Assembly (NCBI RefSeq): GCF_028368935.1
Contig: NZ_JAQNDK010000007.1
Coordinates: 434,001-498,000, forward strand
Source of the DNA: Sorangium aterium
GTDB taxonomy: Bacteria > Myxococcota_A > Polyangia > Polyangiales > Polyangiaceae
Direction: 5' to 3'
Length of the DNA stretch: 64,000 bases
Below the pieces are notes generated by a model. It did no database searches. It saw nothing but the letters and a program-made list of their open reading frames with translations, and was not told the DNA's origin. The position numbers were made by a program, and so were the translations under genes. Shown one piece after another: positions 1 to 9,680 of this stretch; the stretch's first letter is position 1, and each line of letters begins with the position of its first letter.

Positions 1-791
<791 letters not shown>

Positions 792-1050
792 TTCGCACCC
801 TTTTTCTCCAGGGCGACCGCGGGGCGGCCTTTGCCGCCGGAGGTGCAGGGACAGATCTCGGCTCGCCGAGCTCCGCCCCCGTCTCGCGTCGCGCGCCCAG
901 GGGGAAGAAGCCAAGCTTAACACCGATCGCGGGGAGGCAAGTCACCGCGCCCCGAGGCGCGCTCCATCATCCGGAACGGGAGCGCGCAGCGGAGCGGCCG
1001 GTCGCGCGGGTCGAGGTGTGAGGTGCGAGGGCGACCGCGGGGAGGCGACG

Positions 1051-2253
1051 TCAGCGAGGCACGGCCCCGCCGGAGCGCGTTCCCTGCGCGCCTCCCCAGG
1101 AGAGCCCGCCGCTCTCGACGACGCCGGGCCAGGAGTCGACGTATTCCGACGGCTCGCCGGGGGCGGAGATGTCGATCCAGAAGACGCGCCCGGCGCCGGG
1201 GCGGCGCACGTCGACATGGACGAACTTGCTGTTCGGGTAGAAGCCGCAGCCCACGTCGTCGAGCGTGCGACAGAACTGAAATAGCGCGGTGTTCGGGACG
1301 CCCATCACGTGGATGTCCATGGCGCGCCCCTCGGCGTGCTGGCTGTGGTGCGTGCCGGACGCCGGCCTGCGCGCGGCCGGCGCGTCGCGCGTCGTCGGCG
1401 CGCGCGGCCTGTACCCGCTGAAGATGTGGATCCCGCGGCGCGGGAAGGCGTCGGCGATCTGCTGGAGCAGCCAGAGCAGGCGCGGGTGGACGAGGCGGAC
1501 CTGGGGCACCCACTCGAGCGCCCGCTGCCAGGTGTCGGCGTCGGGCTCATCGGGGAGCTCTGCGCCCGGGTCCGGCGCGTCGGGCGGACGGGCCATGATC
1601 GACAGGCGATCCAGCGCGCCGGGCGCGACGGATCCGTCGCAGCGCACCAGCTCGAAGGCGTCGTGCTGGCCGCCGTACCGGGCGAACTGGACCGGGCCCC
1701 TGCGGCAGCGCCAGTCGAGCGGTTGCTTCTTCGGCAGATCCCAGAGCAGATCGAAGCCGTTCGAGGAGAGGCTCGGCCCCGTGGTCGCGAGCACCGGCGG
1801 GCCGAGGATCGGATCGAGCTGGCGGAACCACGCCGGAGCGGCCGGATCGAGCCGGAGGGGGCCGGGTAGCTCGAAGGGGATGAAGGGAGAGCCGGCGCTC
1901 GCGAACGCCGTGGAGCCGAGGGCAGGGGAGGCGAGCGCGTGCTCGCCGAGCGCGTCCGCGGCGTCCGGCCGCGCGCCGCCCCAGGCGAGCTGCCACCACG
2001 GCTGCTCCCGCCATTTCCCGTAGGCGCTGCTCAGGTAGAGCCGGAACGGTCCGGGCCGCTCGACGGCGGCGTTGTGGAAGGCGCGGAGGAGCGGCAGCTC
2101 CGGCGCGACCGTCTCGTTCAGGTTGAAGCTCGCGCGCTTCGGCGGCTCGTCGAGCAGGCTGGCGCTGGCGCGCTGGGGGGCGGCAACGAGCAGCGCAGCG
2201 AGGCCGAGGGCTGTCGCGAGGCTGTGGACGGCGGCGCGGGACGTTGCCGGCAT
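1051..2253 (-). CDS. DUF882 / peptidase M15-like exported protein
   Basis: A 400-residue protein that starts with a Sec signal peptide (hydrophobic ALGLAALLVAAP, cleavage after ASA near residue 32). The C-terminal third is a DUF882 domain, related to zinc D-Ala-D-Ala carboxypeptidases (M15). It has the metal-site signature SQHAEGRAMDIHV (S-x-H-x(3)-G-x-A-x-D) and downstream FVHVDV, which supplies the second histidine. Residues 35-260 are poorly conserved and resemble no family I recognise. Probable role: periplasmic peptidoglycan or cell-wall metabolism. The length is about twice that of a minimal DUF882 protein. It is encoded alone between prkA and the repeat region. Confidence 0.8.
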   Translation of the reverse strand: MPATSRAAVHSLATALGLAALLVAAPQRASASLLDEPPKRASFNLNETVAPELPLLRAFHNAAVERPGPFRLYLSSAYGKWREQPWWQLAWGGARPDAADALGEHALASPALGSTAFASAGSPFIPFELPGPLRLDPAAPAWFRQLDPILGPPVLATTGPSLSSNGFDLLWDLPKKQPLDWRCRRGPVQFARYGGQHDAFELVRCDGSVAPGALDRLSIMARPPDAPDPGAELPDEPDADTWQRALEWVPQVRLVHPRLLWLLQQIADAFPRRGIHIFSGYRPRAPTTRDAPAARRPASGTHHSQHAEGRAMDIHVMGVPNTALFQFCRTLDDVGCGFYPNSKFVHVDVRRPGAGRVFWIDISAPGEPSEYVDSWPGVVESGGLSWGGAQGTRSGGAVPR

Positions 2254-2419
2254 GGGATCGACGAGGGGTGAGAGTCGGGCGAGGAAGGTAGCTCACCCAG
2301 CGGGCGGGCGACCCTGATTTGCCACAAACCGCTAGCTCGGGGGATGAAAACCCACCTGCGGGGGGTGGCTCCCTGGGCGTTAAAGCTTCGCGCCGCGTTC
2401 TCCTACATCCGAACGTTTA

Positions 2420-2541
<122 letters not shown>

Positions 2542-2568
2542 GGTGACCGATGGGCGCGTGGCGCGTGC

Positions 2569-3558
2569 TCAGGGGGGCGCGGAGGCGCGCGTCAGCCTGT
2601 CCCGCACGGCGTCCCACGCGGGATCCTCGGGGACGGCGGCGATGACGATCACGTCGCAGCCGGCGTCCTCGAGCCGGTGCAGCGCGGCGTAGAGCGTCGC
2701 GGCGTAGCCAGCGGGATCTCCCGGGAGGAGCTCGGCGTGCGGTCCGGTCGCGGTGCGGCTGCCGTGCTCGATGGCGCCGGCGCGCGCCCCGGCCTGCGCG
2801 GCGCGATCGAGCTCGCCGCGGACGGCCTGCGCGGGGACCAGCGCGACCTGCGCGCGGGGGGCGTAGTGGCGCGCGTGGGTCCCCGGGGACGGGGCGCGCT
2901 CGGCCGGGGCGGTGATCAGCGCGGCGGCCGCCTGGAGCGGCACGAGGGCGGCGATCGCCTCGGCCGTGACGTGCCCCGGGCGGAGCACCCGCGCCGGCGA
3001 GCGCGTGACGTCGACGATGGTGGACTCGATGCCGACGGCGGTCGGCCCGCCGTCGAGGATCGCGTCGATGCGCCCGCCGAGGCTCTTCTCGACGTGCTCG
3101 GCCGTGGTCGGCGAGATCTCGGTCGAGCGGTTGGCGCTCGGCGCGGCGATCGGCAGCCCGACCGCGTCGAGCAGGGCGCGCGCGACCGGGTGGACGGGGA
3201 TGCGGATCGCGACCGTCGGCCCGCCGGCGGCGACCACGTCGGCGACGCGGTCGGCTCGGCGCGCGACGATCAGGGTGAGGGGTCCTGGCCACATGGCGTG
3301 CGCGAGCCGCTCCGCGTCCGGCGGCCAGCCGTCCGCGAGGGCGCGGGCAGAGGCGACATCGGGGACGTGGACGATCAGCGGGTTGCCGGGCGGCCTCCCC
3401 TTCGCCTCGAAGATGCCGCGCGCCGCGCGCGCGTCGTCGGCGCGCGCGCCGAGGCCGTACACGGTCTCCGTGGGGAAGGCGACGAGCCCTCCGCGGCGGA
3501 GGATCTCGGCGGCCCGTGCGATGGATGCCGCGTCAGCGGCGAGCCGCTCGGTTCGCAT
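2569..3558 (-). CDS. sua5: L-threonylcarbamoyladenylate synthase, long Sua5 form
   Basis: Makes threonylcarbamoyl-AMP from threonine, bicarbonate and ATP, the first step of the t6A37 modification of tRNAs that read ANN codons. At 329 residues it is the two-domain Sua5 type. The YrdC domain (about 8-200) shows the binding motifs GLVAFPTETVYGLG and KGRPPGNPLIVHV, and SANRSTEISPT. The Sua5 linker SPGTHARHYAPRA (about residue 225) leads into the C-terminal Sua5 domain. The start ATG at 3558 fits the usual YrdC N-terminus. The gene is monocistronic, with repeat-rich non-coding DNA on both sides. Confidence 0.95.
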   Translation of the reverse strand: MRTERLAADAASIARAAEILRRGGLVAFPTETVYGLGARADDARAARGIFEAKGRPPGNPLIVHVPDVASARALADGWPPDAERLAHAMWPGPLTLIVARRADRVADVVAAGGPTVAIRIPVHPVARALLDAVGLPIAAPSANRSTEISPTTAEHVEKSLGGRIDAILDGGPTAVGIESTIVDVTRSPARVLRPGHVTAEAIAALVPLQAAAALITAPAERAPSPGTHARHYAPRAQVALVPAQAVRGELDRAAQAGARAGAIEHGSRTATGPHAELLPGDPAGYAATLYAALHRLEDAGCDVIVIAAVPEDPAWDAVRDRLTRASAPP

Positions 3559-3639
3559 GCGCCGCGGTCCATGTTGCCCGGGCGCGCGGGAGGCAAACGA
3601 AAAGCGATCCCCTCCGGCCGCTCGTTTGGATGCCCCCCC

Positions 3640-3992
3640 GCGAGGTCGCGATCTGGGGCAGAGGCTCCTCTCGTGAGCCGACGGCGAGGTCGCGATCTGG
3701 CGCGGAGGCTCCTCGTGAGCCGATGGCGAGGTCGCGACCTGGTGCGGAGGCTCCTCGCGAGCCGGCGGCGAGGTCGGGACCTGGCGCGGAGGCTCCTCGC
3801 GAGCCGGCGGCGAGGTCGGGACCTGGCGCGGAGGCTCCTCGTGAGCCGATGGCCTGGTCGCGACCTGGCCACTTGTATGAAAAGATCCATTTCTTCAGAT
3901 CGGGACCGGCCTCCGGGGCCGAAAAGATCCTCCGCGATAGGTCGTGACCTGTTCGCGGCCTCGCAAACGAGCGCCGGCGCTGGTCGTGACCT
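3640..3992. repeat. Phased array of nine palindromes, about 42-bp period
   Basis: Five 42-44 bp tandem units (3640-3851) are followed by diverged units. Each unit carries a 12-bp near-palindrome of the form AGGTCGNGACCT. Copies lie at 3643-3654, 3687-3698, 3729-3740, 3771-3782, 3813-3824, 3855-3866, 3897-3908, 3939-3950 and 3981-3992. Centre-to-centre distance is 42 bp throughout, except 44 bp between the first two. The last three copies keep the spacing although the sequence between them has diverged. A period of 42 bp is about four helical turns. No gene overlaps it. Confidence 0.88.
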
Positions 3993-4181
3993 TTGGCACA
4001 GGTCCTTTCTCGACGTGCACGCACCAGGGGCGCCGTATCAATCGTACAGATCCATTGGCGCCGTCGGTGCGCTCGTATCGGAAGGGTGGGCAGCTCGCGT
4101 CGCCTTGGAGTTCCAGCCGCCGGTCCTCTGGGTGTACTGGTTCCACCCACCAGGAGTCCGGCGAGGGATCCGGAGAGAGAT

Positions 4182-4264
4182 TTCAACGCAAAGTCGCAAA
4201 GCCGCAAAAAAACAAACTTCGTACATCCTTGCGTCTTTGAGCTCTTGGCGTCTTTGCGTTGGAA
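4182..4264. repeat. Dispersed CGCAAAG/CTTTGCG inverted repeat
   Basis: TTCAACGCAAAG, CGCAAAG and GCCGCAAAA on the left face TTGCGTCTTTG and GGCGTCTTTGCGTTGGAA on the right, making an imperfect hairpin with an AT-rich centre. The G/C-poor composition stands out from the surroundings. I recognise this kind of sequence as a widespread intergenic repeat in several bacterial phyla; that is recollection, not a search result. Confidence 0.6.
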
Positions 4265-4436
4265 TCCTCTTTGCTCGCTTCTTTCGCGCGCCAAGGACGA
4301 TTTGGAAGCAAAGCTGGACCGCTACACGTAATGCGGCACAGCCGGGCCAGGCGCCGGCCAGCTTGCGGCAACGCGTGCTGCCCGCTTCATGCGGGGTTGC
4401 GCTGCTGTGCCTGGCGCGTCACCGAGCTCGCCGCGC

Positions 4437-7247
4437 TCAAGGGCCTGTCGCGCGGCCGAGGGAGCGGCCGTCGCCGTCGGCGTCGATCCAGAGCGGCGCC
4501 GTCATCGCGAACGGCGTGATCTCGCCCGGGTCCCCCGCGAGCACCGGCTCGAGCGAGCGCCGCCCCCGGACGATCGCGACGACGAAGGTGTCCTCGGCGA
4601 CGGAGATCGCGCCGTGCGCGCTCTGCCCGGGCCCGCGGTCGCCGCGCGCTGCGCCGGCGCGGGCGTCGGGCCGCGGCGCTCGTCGCCCGCCGCCGGCTCC
4701 GAGGACGACGGGGATCGCGATCTCGTCGAGGAGCGCGCCCGCGGGCGTGGTGCGCGCGCCTTCCAGCGGAATCGGCGCGCCGATCGCGACGCCGCCGACG
4801 AGCACGTGGAGCTCGCGCGCGTCGACCCACGGGGCACGCTCGACGCGGATCGAGAGCGAGAGCGGCCCGCCGCGGGACCCGCGCCGCGGCGAGGCGACGC
4901 CGCCCTGGCGGGTGTCGCCGAGGCGCATCGTCACGAACGGCCCGTTCGTGATCACCACGTCGCGCCGGCGCCGCAGGCCCGCGACGAGATCGGCCACGTC
5001 GAGCCGGCCCGGATCATCGTCGGCCACGGCGACGTACGTGCGCGGGTAACCCGCCTCCGCGCCGTGCAGCCCGTGGCTGTCGCTGGTCGCCGTCGGCGTG
5101 ACCGGGTGGGACGCGCGGAGCAACGCCCAGAGCTCCTCGAGCGCGCGGTCCCGCGCGGCCGCGTCGCGCCCGGTCCAGACCTCGACGGCATCGACGCCGG
5201 CGCCGTCTCCGACGATCTGCGCGAGCTGGCTCGGGCCCTGATCGGGCGCGACCTGCGGCGCTCCGGATCCATGCAGCGGTGAGCCGCCGCCGTGCTGCCG
5301 GCTCACCTGGACGACGCGCTCGCCGGGCAGCGCGCGCACCTCGCGGAGGATCTCGCTCGCGGTCTCGTCGACCCAGCTCAGCGCGCCCTCGCGGGGCGCG
5401 GCCGCCTCGCTGCCGAGCGGGAACAGGCTGAGGCTCCCGAGCCCGGCGCCGCTCCGGCCGCCCGTGAGCTCCACGCCCGGGAGCATGCGCAGCCTCGTCT
5501 CGAGCCGCAGGGCCGCGACGTCCGGCCGGAGATCCGAGGCGAGGTTGTGCTCGCTCGCCACCGCGCACTCCACGCCTTCCGCCGCGCTCCAGAGGAGCCG
5601 CAGGGCCGAGGAGACGCCCGCGTCGGCGCTCCGCGCCGTGTGCTGCCGGAGGTCGCAGGCGATGTAGCCCGACGTGTCGACCACCCGCTCCAGCGTGAGA
5701 TCGAGCCGCGACGTACCGCCGTCCGTGACGTCGACCGTCGCCTCGGTGAGCGCGTACTCGGGCCCGCGCGACGCGACGACGCGGACTCGCCCGGGAGGCA
5801 GGGAGACATCGAGCTCGCCCATGAGCGCGAGCCGGGGCGGCGAGAGCGCCTTGCCGGTCGCCGCGTCGAAGAGGCTGACCTTCGCCGGCGCGAGCGGATC
5901 GAGGGGATCGGGGGCCGCGGCGGGCGCCGAGGCGCCGCCCTCGCGCACCCCGAGGTAGAGCCGGCCGGCGCCGGAGAGCGTGAGCCGCGCAGGGGCCATC
6001 TCGCCTGCGCGGATCCGGATCCGCGCGCTCCCCAGCGCCCGGCGGCCGCTCCCTTCGAAGCCGACGAGGTAGAGGCCGGGCGGCGCCTCGGCGGCGAGCG
6101 GCGCGCTGTCGCCGGTTCGCAACCACAGATCGAGCGCGGCGGCGGGCGGCGCGGCGCCGTCCTCGGCGATCGGCGTCAGCGTCACCTTGCCGGCCAGGGG
6201 CGGGAGCGGCGCGCCGCGCCCGTCCACGAGCGCGAGCGCGACGCCGCCGGGCGCGCCGCCGCCCAGAAAGAAGAGCTCCGTCTCGACGGCGAGCGAGTCG
6301 CCGCGCGGCGCGACCGCGAGGATCCGCTGGTACGCGGCGCGCCCGCCGGGCGGCAGCGCGGCCTGCCGAGCGAACGTCACGTCGCTGAAGCCTTCGCCGC
6401 TCCGCGCGCGGACTTTCGCGCCGTCCACCGGGGCGAGCGCGTACGCGACGCCGGTCCCGACGCCGGCCAGGTACGGCGCCTCGAGCTCGCCGCGGAGCCC
6501 CGGCGCCATGCCGGGCGCGACGTGCTCCGCCGCGCCCCAGTGGACGACGTCGCCCAGGTCGAGCGCCTCGACCGGGCGGTCGCCGTCGTTCTGGAGCGAC
6601 GTCGCGATCATGACCGCCCGGTCGCCCGGCCGGAGCGTGTAGCGGGTGGTGACGGAGAGCGCGCCGCCGGCGAGATCGCGCCCGCGCACCTCGCCGCGCG
6701 CCTCGATCCAGGCGGCGCCGTCCTCGCCGCCGCCCGTGGTGATGTCGCGGTAGATCACCTGCCGCGGCGGCGCGCCGAGCCGCGTGACGATCTGCCCGAG
6801 CTCGTCGCGGCGCGCCCGCGCGTCCGCCGCGTCGATGAGGTTGCCGCCGCTCTCGGCGAGGCCGGCCCCGGGGCCGAGCTGATCGACGACCACGGCGATC
6901 GCGTCGTTCTCGAGCACGTAGTCGCCGGGCCGCCCCGCCGCGAGCGGACCGGAGAGCGCGTCCGCGGGCCCCGTGATCCGCCGGACGCGCGCCGGCTGCG
7001 CGGCGCCGCCGTCCCTCGGGCAGAGATCGCCCTGCTCCGCGCCGCCGCGGCCCCACCGGCAGAGCATCCCGAGGCGCTCGACGGCGCCGGAGGACACGAC
7101 GACGCTGCCGCCCTGCACGGGCGGCGCGCAGGTCGCGGAGGCGAGCGCGAGCGCGCAGAGGCTCGCCGAGCGGAGGGCGTGGCGCGCGGCGCGCCCCGCG
7201 CGCGCGGGGCTCCTGGGGGTGCGGTGGCTCTCGGGCGAGCGGGTCAT
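4437..7247 (-). CDS. PHP-domain metallohydrolase lipoprotein (CehA/McbA-like)
   Basis: A 936-residue exported protein. The frame stays open upstream to 7796, but that part is antisense to the next gene, and ATG 7247 begins a signal sequence (MTRSPESHR, then ALRSASLCALALASATC) with a weak lipobox. Residues about 50-330 look like a beta-rich domain. The C-terminal half carries a PHP-type metallohydrolase domain: DLRQHTARSADAG, then ASEHNLASDLRPDV, and SDSHGLHGAEAGYPRTYV near the end, which supply the His/Asp metal ligands. CehA/McbA proteins are metal-dependent hydrolases, some of them esterases; the substrate here is unknown. It probably acts in the envelope. It lies 44 bp after a DMT-like gene and may be co-transcribed with it. 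Confidence 0.82.
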   Translation of the reverse strand: MTRSPESHRTPRSPARAGRAARHALRSASLCALALASATCAPPVQGGSVVVSSGAVERLGMLCRWGRGGAEQGDLCPRDGGAAQPARVRRITGPADALSGPLAAGRPGDYVLENDAIAVVVDQLGPGAGLAESGGNLIDAADARARRDELGQIVTRLGAPPRQVIYRDITTGGGEDGAAWIEARGEVRGRDLAGGALSVTTRYTLRPGDRAVMIATSLQNDGDRPVEALDLGDVVHWGAAEHVAPGMAPGLRGELEAPYLAGVGTGVAYALAPVDGAKVRARSGEGFSDVTFARQAALPPGGRAAYQRILAVAPRGDSLAVETELFFLGGGAPGGVALALVDGRGAPLPPLAGKVTLTPIAEDGAAPPAAALDLWLRTGDSAPLAAEAPPGLYLVGFEGSGRRALGSARIRIRAGEMAPARLTLSGAGRLYLGVREGGASAPAAAPDPLDPLAPAKVSLFDAATGKALSPPRLALMGELDVSLPPGRVRVVASRGPEYALTEATVDVTDGGTSRLDLTLERVVDTSGYIACDLRQHTARSADAGVSSALRLLWSAAEGVECAVASEHNLASDLRPDVAALRLETRLRMLPGVELTGGRSGAGLGSLSLFPLGSEAAAPREGALSWVDETASEILREVRALPGERVVQVSRQHGGGSPLHGSGAPQVAPDQGPSQLAQIVGDGAGVDAVEVWTGRDAAARDRALEELWALLRASHPVTPTATSDSHGLHGAEAGYPRTYVAVADDDPGRLDVADLVAGLRRRRDVVITNGPFVTMRLGDTRQGGVASPRRGSRGGPLSLSIRVERAPWVDARELHVLVGGVAIGAPIPLEGARTTPAGALLDEIAIPVVLGAGGGRRAPRPDARAGAARGDRGPGQSAHGAISVAEDTFVVAIVRGRRSLEPVLAGDPGEITPFAMTAPLWIDADGDGRSLGRATGP

Positions 7248-7291
7248 CGGTCCTCTTCCGACTCCGATGCGCGGCCGCGGCGCGGCTTGGG

Positions 7292-7720
7292 TCAGGAGCG
7301 CTCGGTGGCGAGGACGAAGAGGGCGGCGAGCCCCAGGCCGACGCCGAGCGCGCGGCGCGCGGTGAACACCTCTCCGAAGAGCAGCGGCGCGAAGAGCGCG
7401 GCGATCGCGATGCCGCCGGCGAACACGATCGGTCCCGTCGCGGTCACCGGACCGCCGATGCGGAGCGCCATGAAGGTGAGCGTCGCGACGCCGCTGATGC
7501 ACAGGCCCGCGGCGCAGGCCCAGAGCACCCCCTGGGCCGACGGAGGCGTCTCCGTGCCAGGGCGGAGGAGGAGGAAGACGAGGATCCCGACGGCCGCGGT
7601 GCCCTCGAGGCACAGCGCGCCAAGGGCGTCTCCGACCCGGCCTGCCGCCGCGCGCAGCATCAGGTAGTGACCGGCCATGCAGAGCGCGGCGAGGAGGGCA
7701 GGGACGTACCAGGCGGACAT
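7292..7720 (-). CDS. Small EamA/DMT-type membrane protein
   Basis: A 142-residue membrane protein with four hydrophobic segments (about residues 4-25, 36-54, 65-88 and 95-137). The composition and the last segment (FGEVFTARRALGVGLGLAAL) match the EamA repeat of the drug/metabolite transporter superfamily. It is one EamA unit, half the usual ten-helix length, so it would work as a dimer, like SMR-type transporters. It starts 15 bp after the dnaB stop on the same strand. Substrate unknown. Confidence 0.72.
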   Translation of the reverse strand: MSAWYVPALLAALCMAGHYLMLRAAAGRVGDALGALCLEGTAAVGILVFLLLRPGTETPPSAQGVLWACAAGLCISGVATLTFMALRIGGPVTATGPIVFAGGIAIAALFAPLLFGEVFTARRALGVGLGLAALFVLATERS

Positions 7721-7735
7721 GTCGTGCGTCGCAGC

Positions 7736-9238
7736 CTACTCGTCGTCCACCATCTCCGGGTAGTCGCCCGGCGCGAGGTTGTCGAACCGGGTGCACGAGG
7801 AGGTGAACCGCGTGAGCACCTTGCCCGTCGGCCCGTTGCGCTGCTTGGCGACGATGAGCTCGGCGATGCCTTTGTGGTTGGTCGTCTCCGGGTTGTAGTA
7901 CTCGTCGCGGTAAATGAAGATGATGTTGTCGGCGTCCTGCTCGATCGCGCCCGACTCGCGGAGATCCGACAGCTGAGGGCGCTTGTCCTTGGTGGTCCGC
8001 GTCTCGACGGCGCGGTTCAGCTGGGAGAGCGCGATGACCGCCACCTTGAGCTCCTTCGCGAGCTGCTTGAGACCGCGGGAGATCTCGCTGATCTCCTGCT
8101 CGCGGCTGCTCACGCCGTCCCGCCCCTTCATGAGCTGCAGGTAGTCGATGACGATGAGCCCGATGCGCCGCCCCGAGCTGCCGTCGCTGGGCGGCCGATC
8201 GTACTCGGCCTGGATGCGCCGCACCTTGGCGCGCAGCTCGAGGAGGGAGATGGCCGGCGTGTCGTCGATCCAGATGGGCAGGGTGGACAGGAACGAGGCG
8301 GCCTCCGTCAGGCGGCGCCAGTCGTCGGGCTGCAGGAAGCCCTGGCGGAGCTTGCCGACGTCGACGCGGCCCTCGCTGCAGACCATACGTGTCGCGAGCT
8401 GCTCGCGGGGCATCTCGAGCGAGAAGACGGCGGCGCCGAAGCCGGGATCGTGCCGCTCGACGCCGTGCCCCGACTGGTCGGGCCCCGGGGAGCTCACGGT
8501 GCGCGGCGACGCCACGTTCACGGCGAGGTTCAGGACGAACGACGTCTTGCCCATGCCGGGGCGGGCGGCGATGATCGAGAGGTCACCGTCGTGCAGGCCT
8601 GCCGTCTTGGCGTCGAGCTTCTCGTACCCTGTCGAGATGCCGGTGATCCGGTCGCCGCGCTCGGCGGCGGCGGTGATCTGCTCGAACGCGGCCTTGAGCA
8701 CCTGGGCGATCGGCTGGGTCGCCGTCCCCTGGGGCGTGCGGGCGAGCTGGTAGACCGCCTGCTCCGCGCCGTCGATGTACTCCTGCACCACCCCGACGTC
8801 GCCGTACCCCTCGGCCGCGACGCGCTGGCACGTGGCGATGAGCTGCCGCACGCGCCATTTCTCGTAGACGACCCGCGCGTGCGCCGCGACGTGCGCGACC
8901 GCGGGCGTCGCGTCCGCCAGCTGGGCGAGGTACGCCGCGCCGCCCACCTGGGCGAGGCGCTCCCGGTCGCGCAGCCACGACGCGACCGAGACGATGTCGA
9001 TGGGCGTGCCGGCGGCCGCGAGCTCCTGCGCGGCCTCGTAGACGCGGCTGTTCGCCTCGCTGTAGAAATGGTCCGCTTTCAGGATCTCGAGCACCCGATC
9101 GAGCGCGTCGCGGTGCAGCAGGATGGCGGAGAGCACCGCTGCTTCGGCGTCGAGGTCGTGCGGCGGCACGCGTCCGGCGACGATGGGAGGCTCGATCCTC
9201 TGAGGCCGCTGGCCTCGGCGCTCCATCATTCTCATCAT
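7736..9238 (-). CDS. dnaB: Replicative DNA helicase DnaB
   Basis: Hexameric 5'-3' helicase of the replication fork. The 500-residue protein has the N-terminal DnaB domain (about 24-130, starting VPPHDLDAEAAVLSAILL), a linker, and a RecA-like C-terminal domain with Walker A ARPGMGKTS (225-233) and Walker B LIVIDYLQLMKG. The C-terminal motifs SDLRESGAIEQDADNIIFIYRDEYY and KQRNGPTG are also present. Between Walker A and the SLEMP motif there is a Gly/Pro/Ser-rich insert at about residues 244-268 that typical DnaB lacks. It is not an intein: there are no splicing motifs and it is only about 25 residues. Start ATG 9238 follows GGAGGAG. Confidence 0.96.
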   Translation of the reverse strand: MMRMMERRGQRPQRIEPPIVAGRVPPHDLDAEAAVLSAILLHRDALDRVLEILKADHFYSEANSRVYEAAQELAAAGTPIDIVSVASWLRDRERLAQVGGAAYLAQLADATPAVAHVAAHARVVYEKWRVRQLIATCQRVAAEGYGDVGVVQEYIDGAEQAVYQLARTPQGTATQPIAQVLKAAFEQITAAAERGDRITGISTGYEKLDAKTAGLHDGDLSIIAARPGMGKTSFVLNLAVNVASPRTVSSPGPDQSGHGVERHDPGFGAAVFSLEMPREQLATRMVCSEGRVDVGKLRQGFLQPDDWRRLTEAASFLSTLPIWIDDTPAISLLELRAKVRRIQAEYDRPPSDGSSGRRIGLIVIDYLQLMKGRDGVSSREQEISEISRGLKQLAKELKVAVIALSQLNRAVETRTTKDKRPQLSDLRESGAIEQDADNIIFIYRDEYYNPETTNHKGIAELIVAKQRNGPTGKVLTRFTSSCTRFDNLAPGDYPEMVDDE

Positions 9239-9680
9239 CCGTGCTTCTCCTCCCCACCGATTCCCCCCATCCCGCCCCGAGCTTTTCCACAGGTGCCGAA
9301 ATGGGCGACGCCCCGGAGAGGAAACGTTCCTCCGGGGCGTCGGGTGCAGGGTTGATTTCCGTCTACCAGAACATGGGCAGCCCTGAGAAGGGTTTCTGTT
9401 TGCATTGCAGTGAGCGTTCGTGCGGTGGGCATCCCAATGCTGGTTCCACGTCGAGGGGGCGCTCTTCCATGACCGGAGGCATGGTCGGAGGCTTGCTCGG
9501 ACGCTTTCGAGGAGGCCTCGTCGGCGGCCGCTGCCGAGGGGCCTCGCGGCGAGGCGCCGACGCCGGCGGCGAGGTATGGAAATTGAGCAACCCCGGTCTC
9601 ATCGCCATTTCTTTTCGCGCTTGACTCAGCTGCGATGACGCTTCGCGCCTCGGCGTGAGCCATCGCGGGGAGCCGCCATT
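9239..9680. other. Divergent intergenic region dnaB / pfkB
   Basis: A 442-bp region with the dnaB and PfkB promoters presumably inside. It contains a 13-bp perfect hairpin (9306-9342) and a DnaA-box-like nonamer TTTTCCACA (9283-9291; one mismatch from TTATCCACA) 45 bp upstream of dnaB. Open frames on both strands exist but encode low-complexity sequence and are not called. Confidence 0.5.
9306..9342. terminator. Perfect 13-bp hairpin upstream of dnaB
   Basis: CGACGCCCCGGAG (9306-9318) pairs perfectly with CTCCGGGGCGTCG (9330-9342) around an 11-nt loop. No U-tract follows on either strand, so it could be a terminator-like, attenuator or protein-binding structure in the dnaB leader. Function not established. 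Confidence 0.45.

Larger units (their letters stand above)
3559..4436. other. 878-bp gene-free intergenic stretch
   Basis: It holds the palindrome array (3640-3992) and the CGCAAAG repeat (4182-4264). Open frames exist in all phases because of the high GC, but their translations are low-complexity echoes of the repeats (Arg/Ala/Ser/Pro-rich) and none has a family match I recognise. I see no tRNA or other RNA gene. Confidence 0.6.

Noticed and set aside
3640-3992. CRISPR array or parS cluster
   Set aside because: Spacers are not unique (first five units nearly identical) and there are no cas genes. The palindrome does not match the GTTCCACGTGGAAC-type parS, and no parAB genes are in the window.
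2677-5049. Long plus-strand open frame antisense to sua5 and the PHP gene
   Set aside because: Arg/Gly/Ala-rich translation with no domain. GC-rich DNA leaves such frames open by chance opposite real genes.
5292-7667. Plus-strand 791-codon open frame opposite the PHP lipoprotein
   Set aside because: Composition (Arg, Ala, Glu, Pro) mirrors codon bias of the other strand; no conserved motif or ribosome binding site.
4437-7796. Longer 1119-residue reading of the PHP lipoprotein, starting at 7796
   Set aside because: The extra 183 residues lie antisense or out of frame over the DMT-type gene and dnaB 3' end and are Arg/Pro-rich; ATG 7247 begins a plausible signal peptide.
8432-8509. Intein in DnaB
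   Set aside because: Insert is about 25 residues and lacks the splice-junction Cys/Ser and His-Asn motifs.
9241-9624. Small gene between dnaB and pfkB
   Set aside because: The 127-codon frame is Gly/Arg/Ser-rich, has no conserved features, and overlaps the divergent promoter region.
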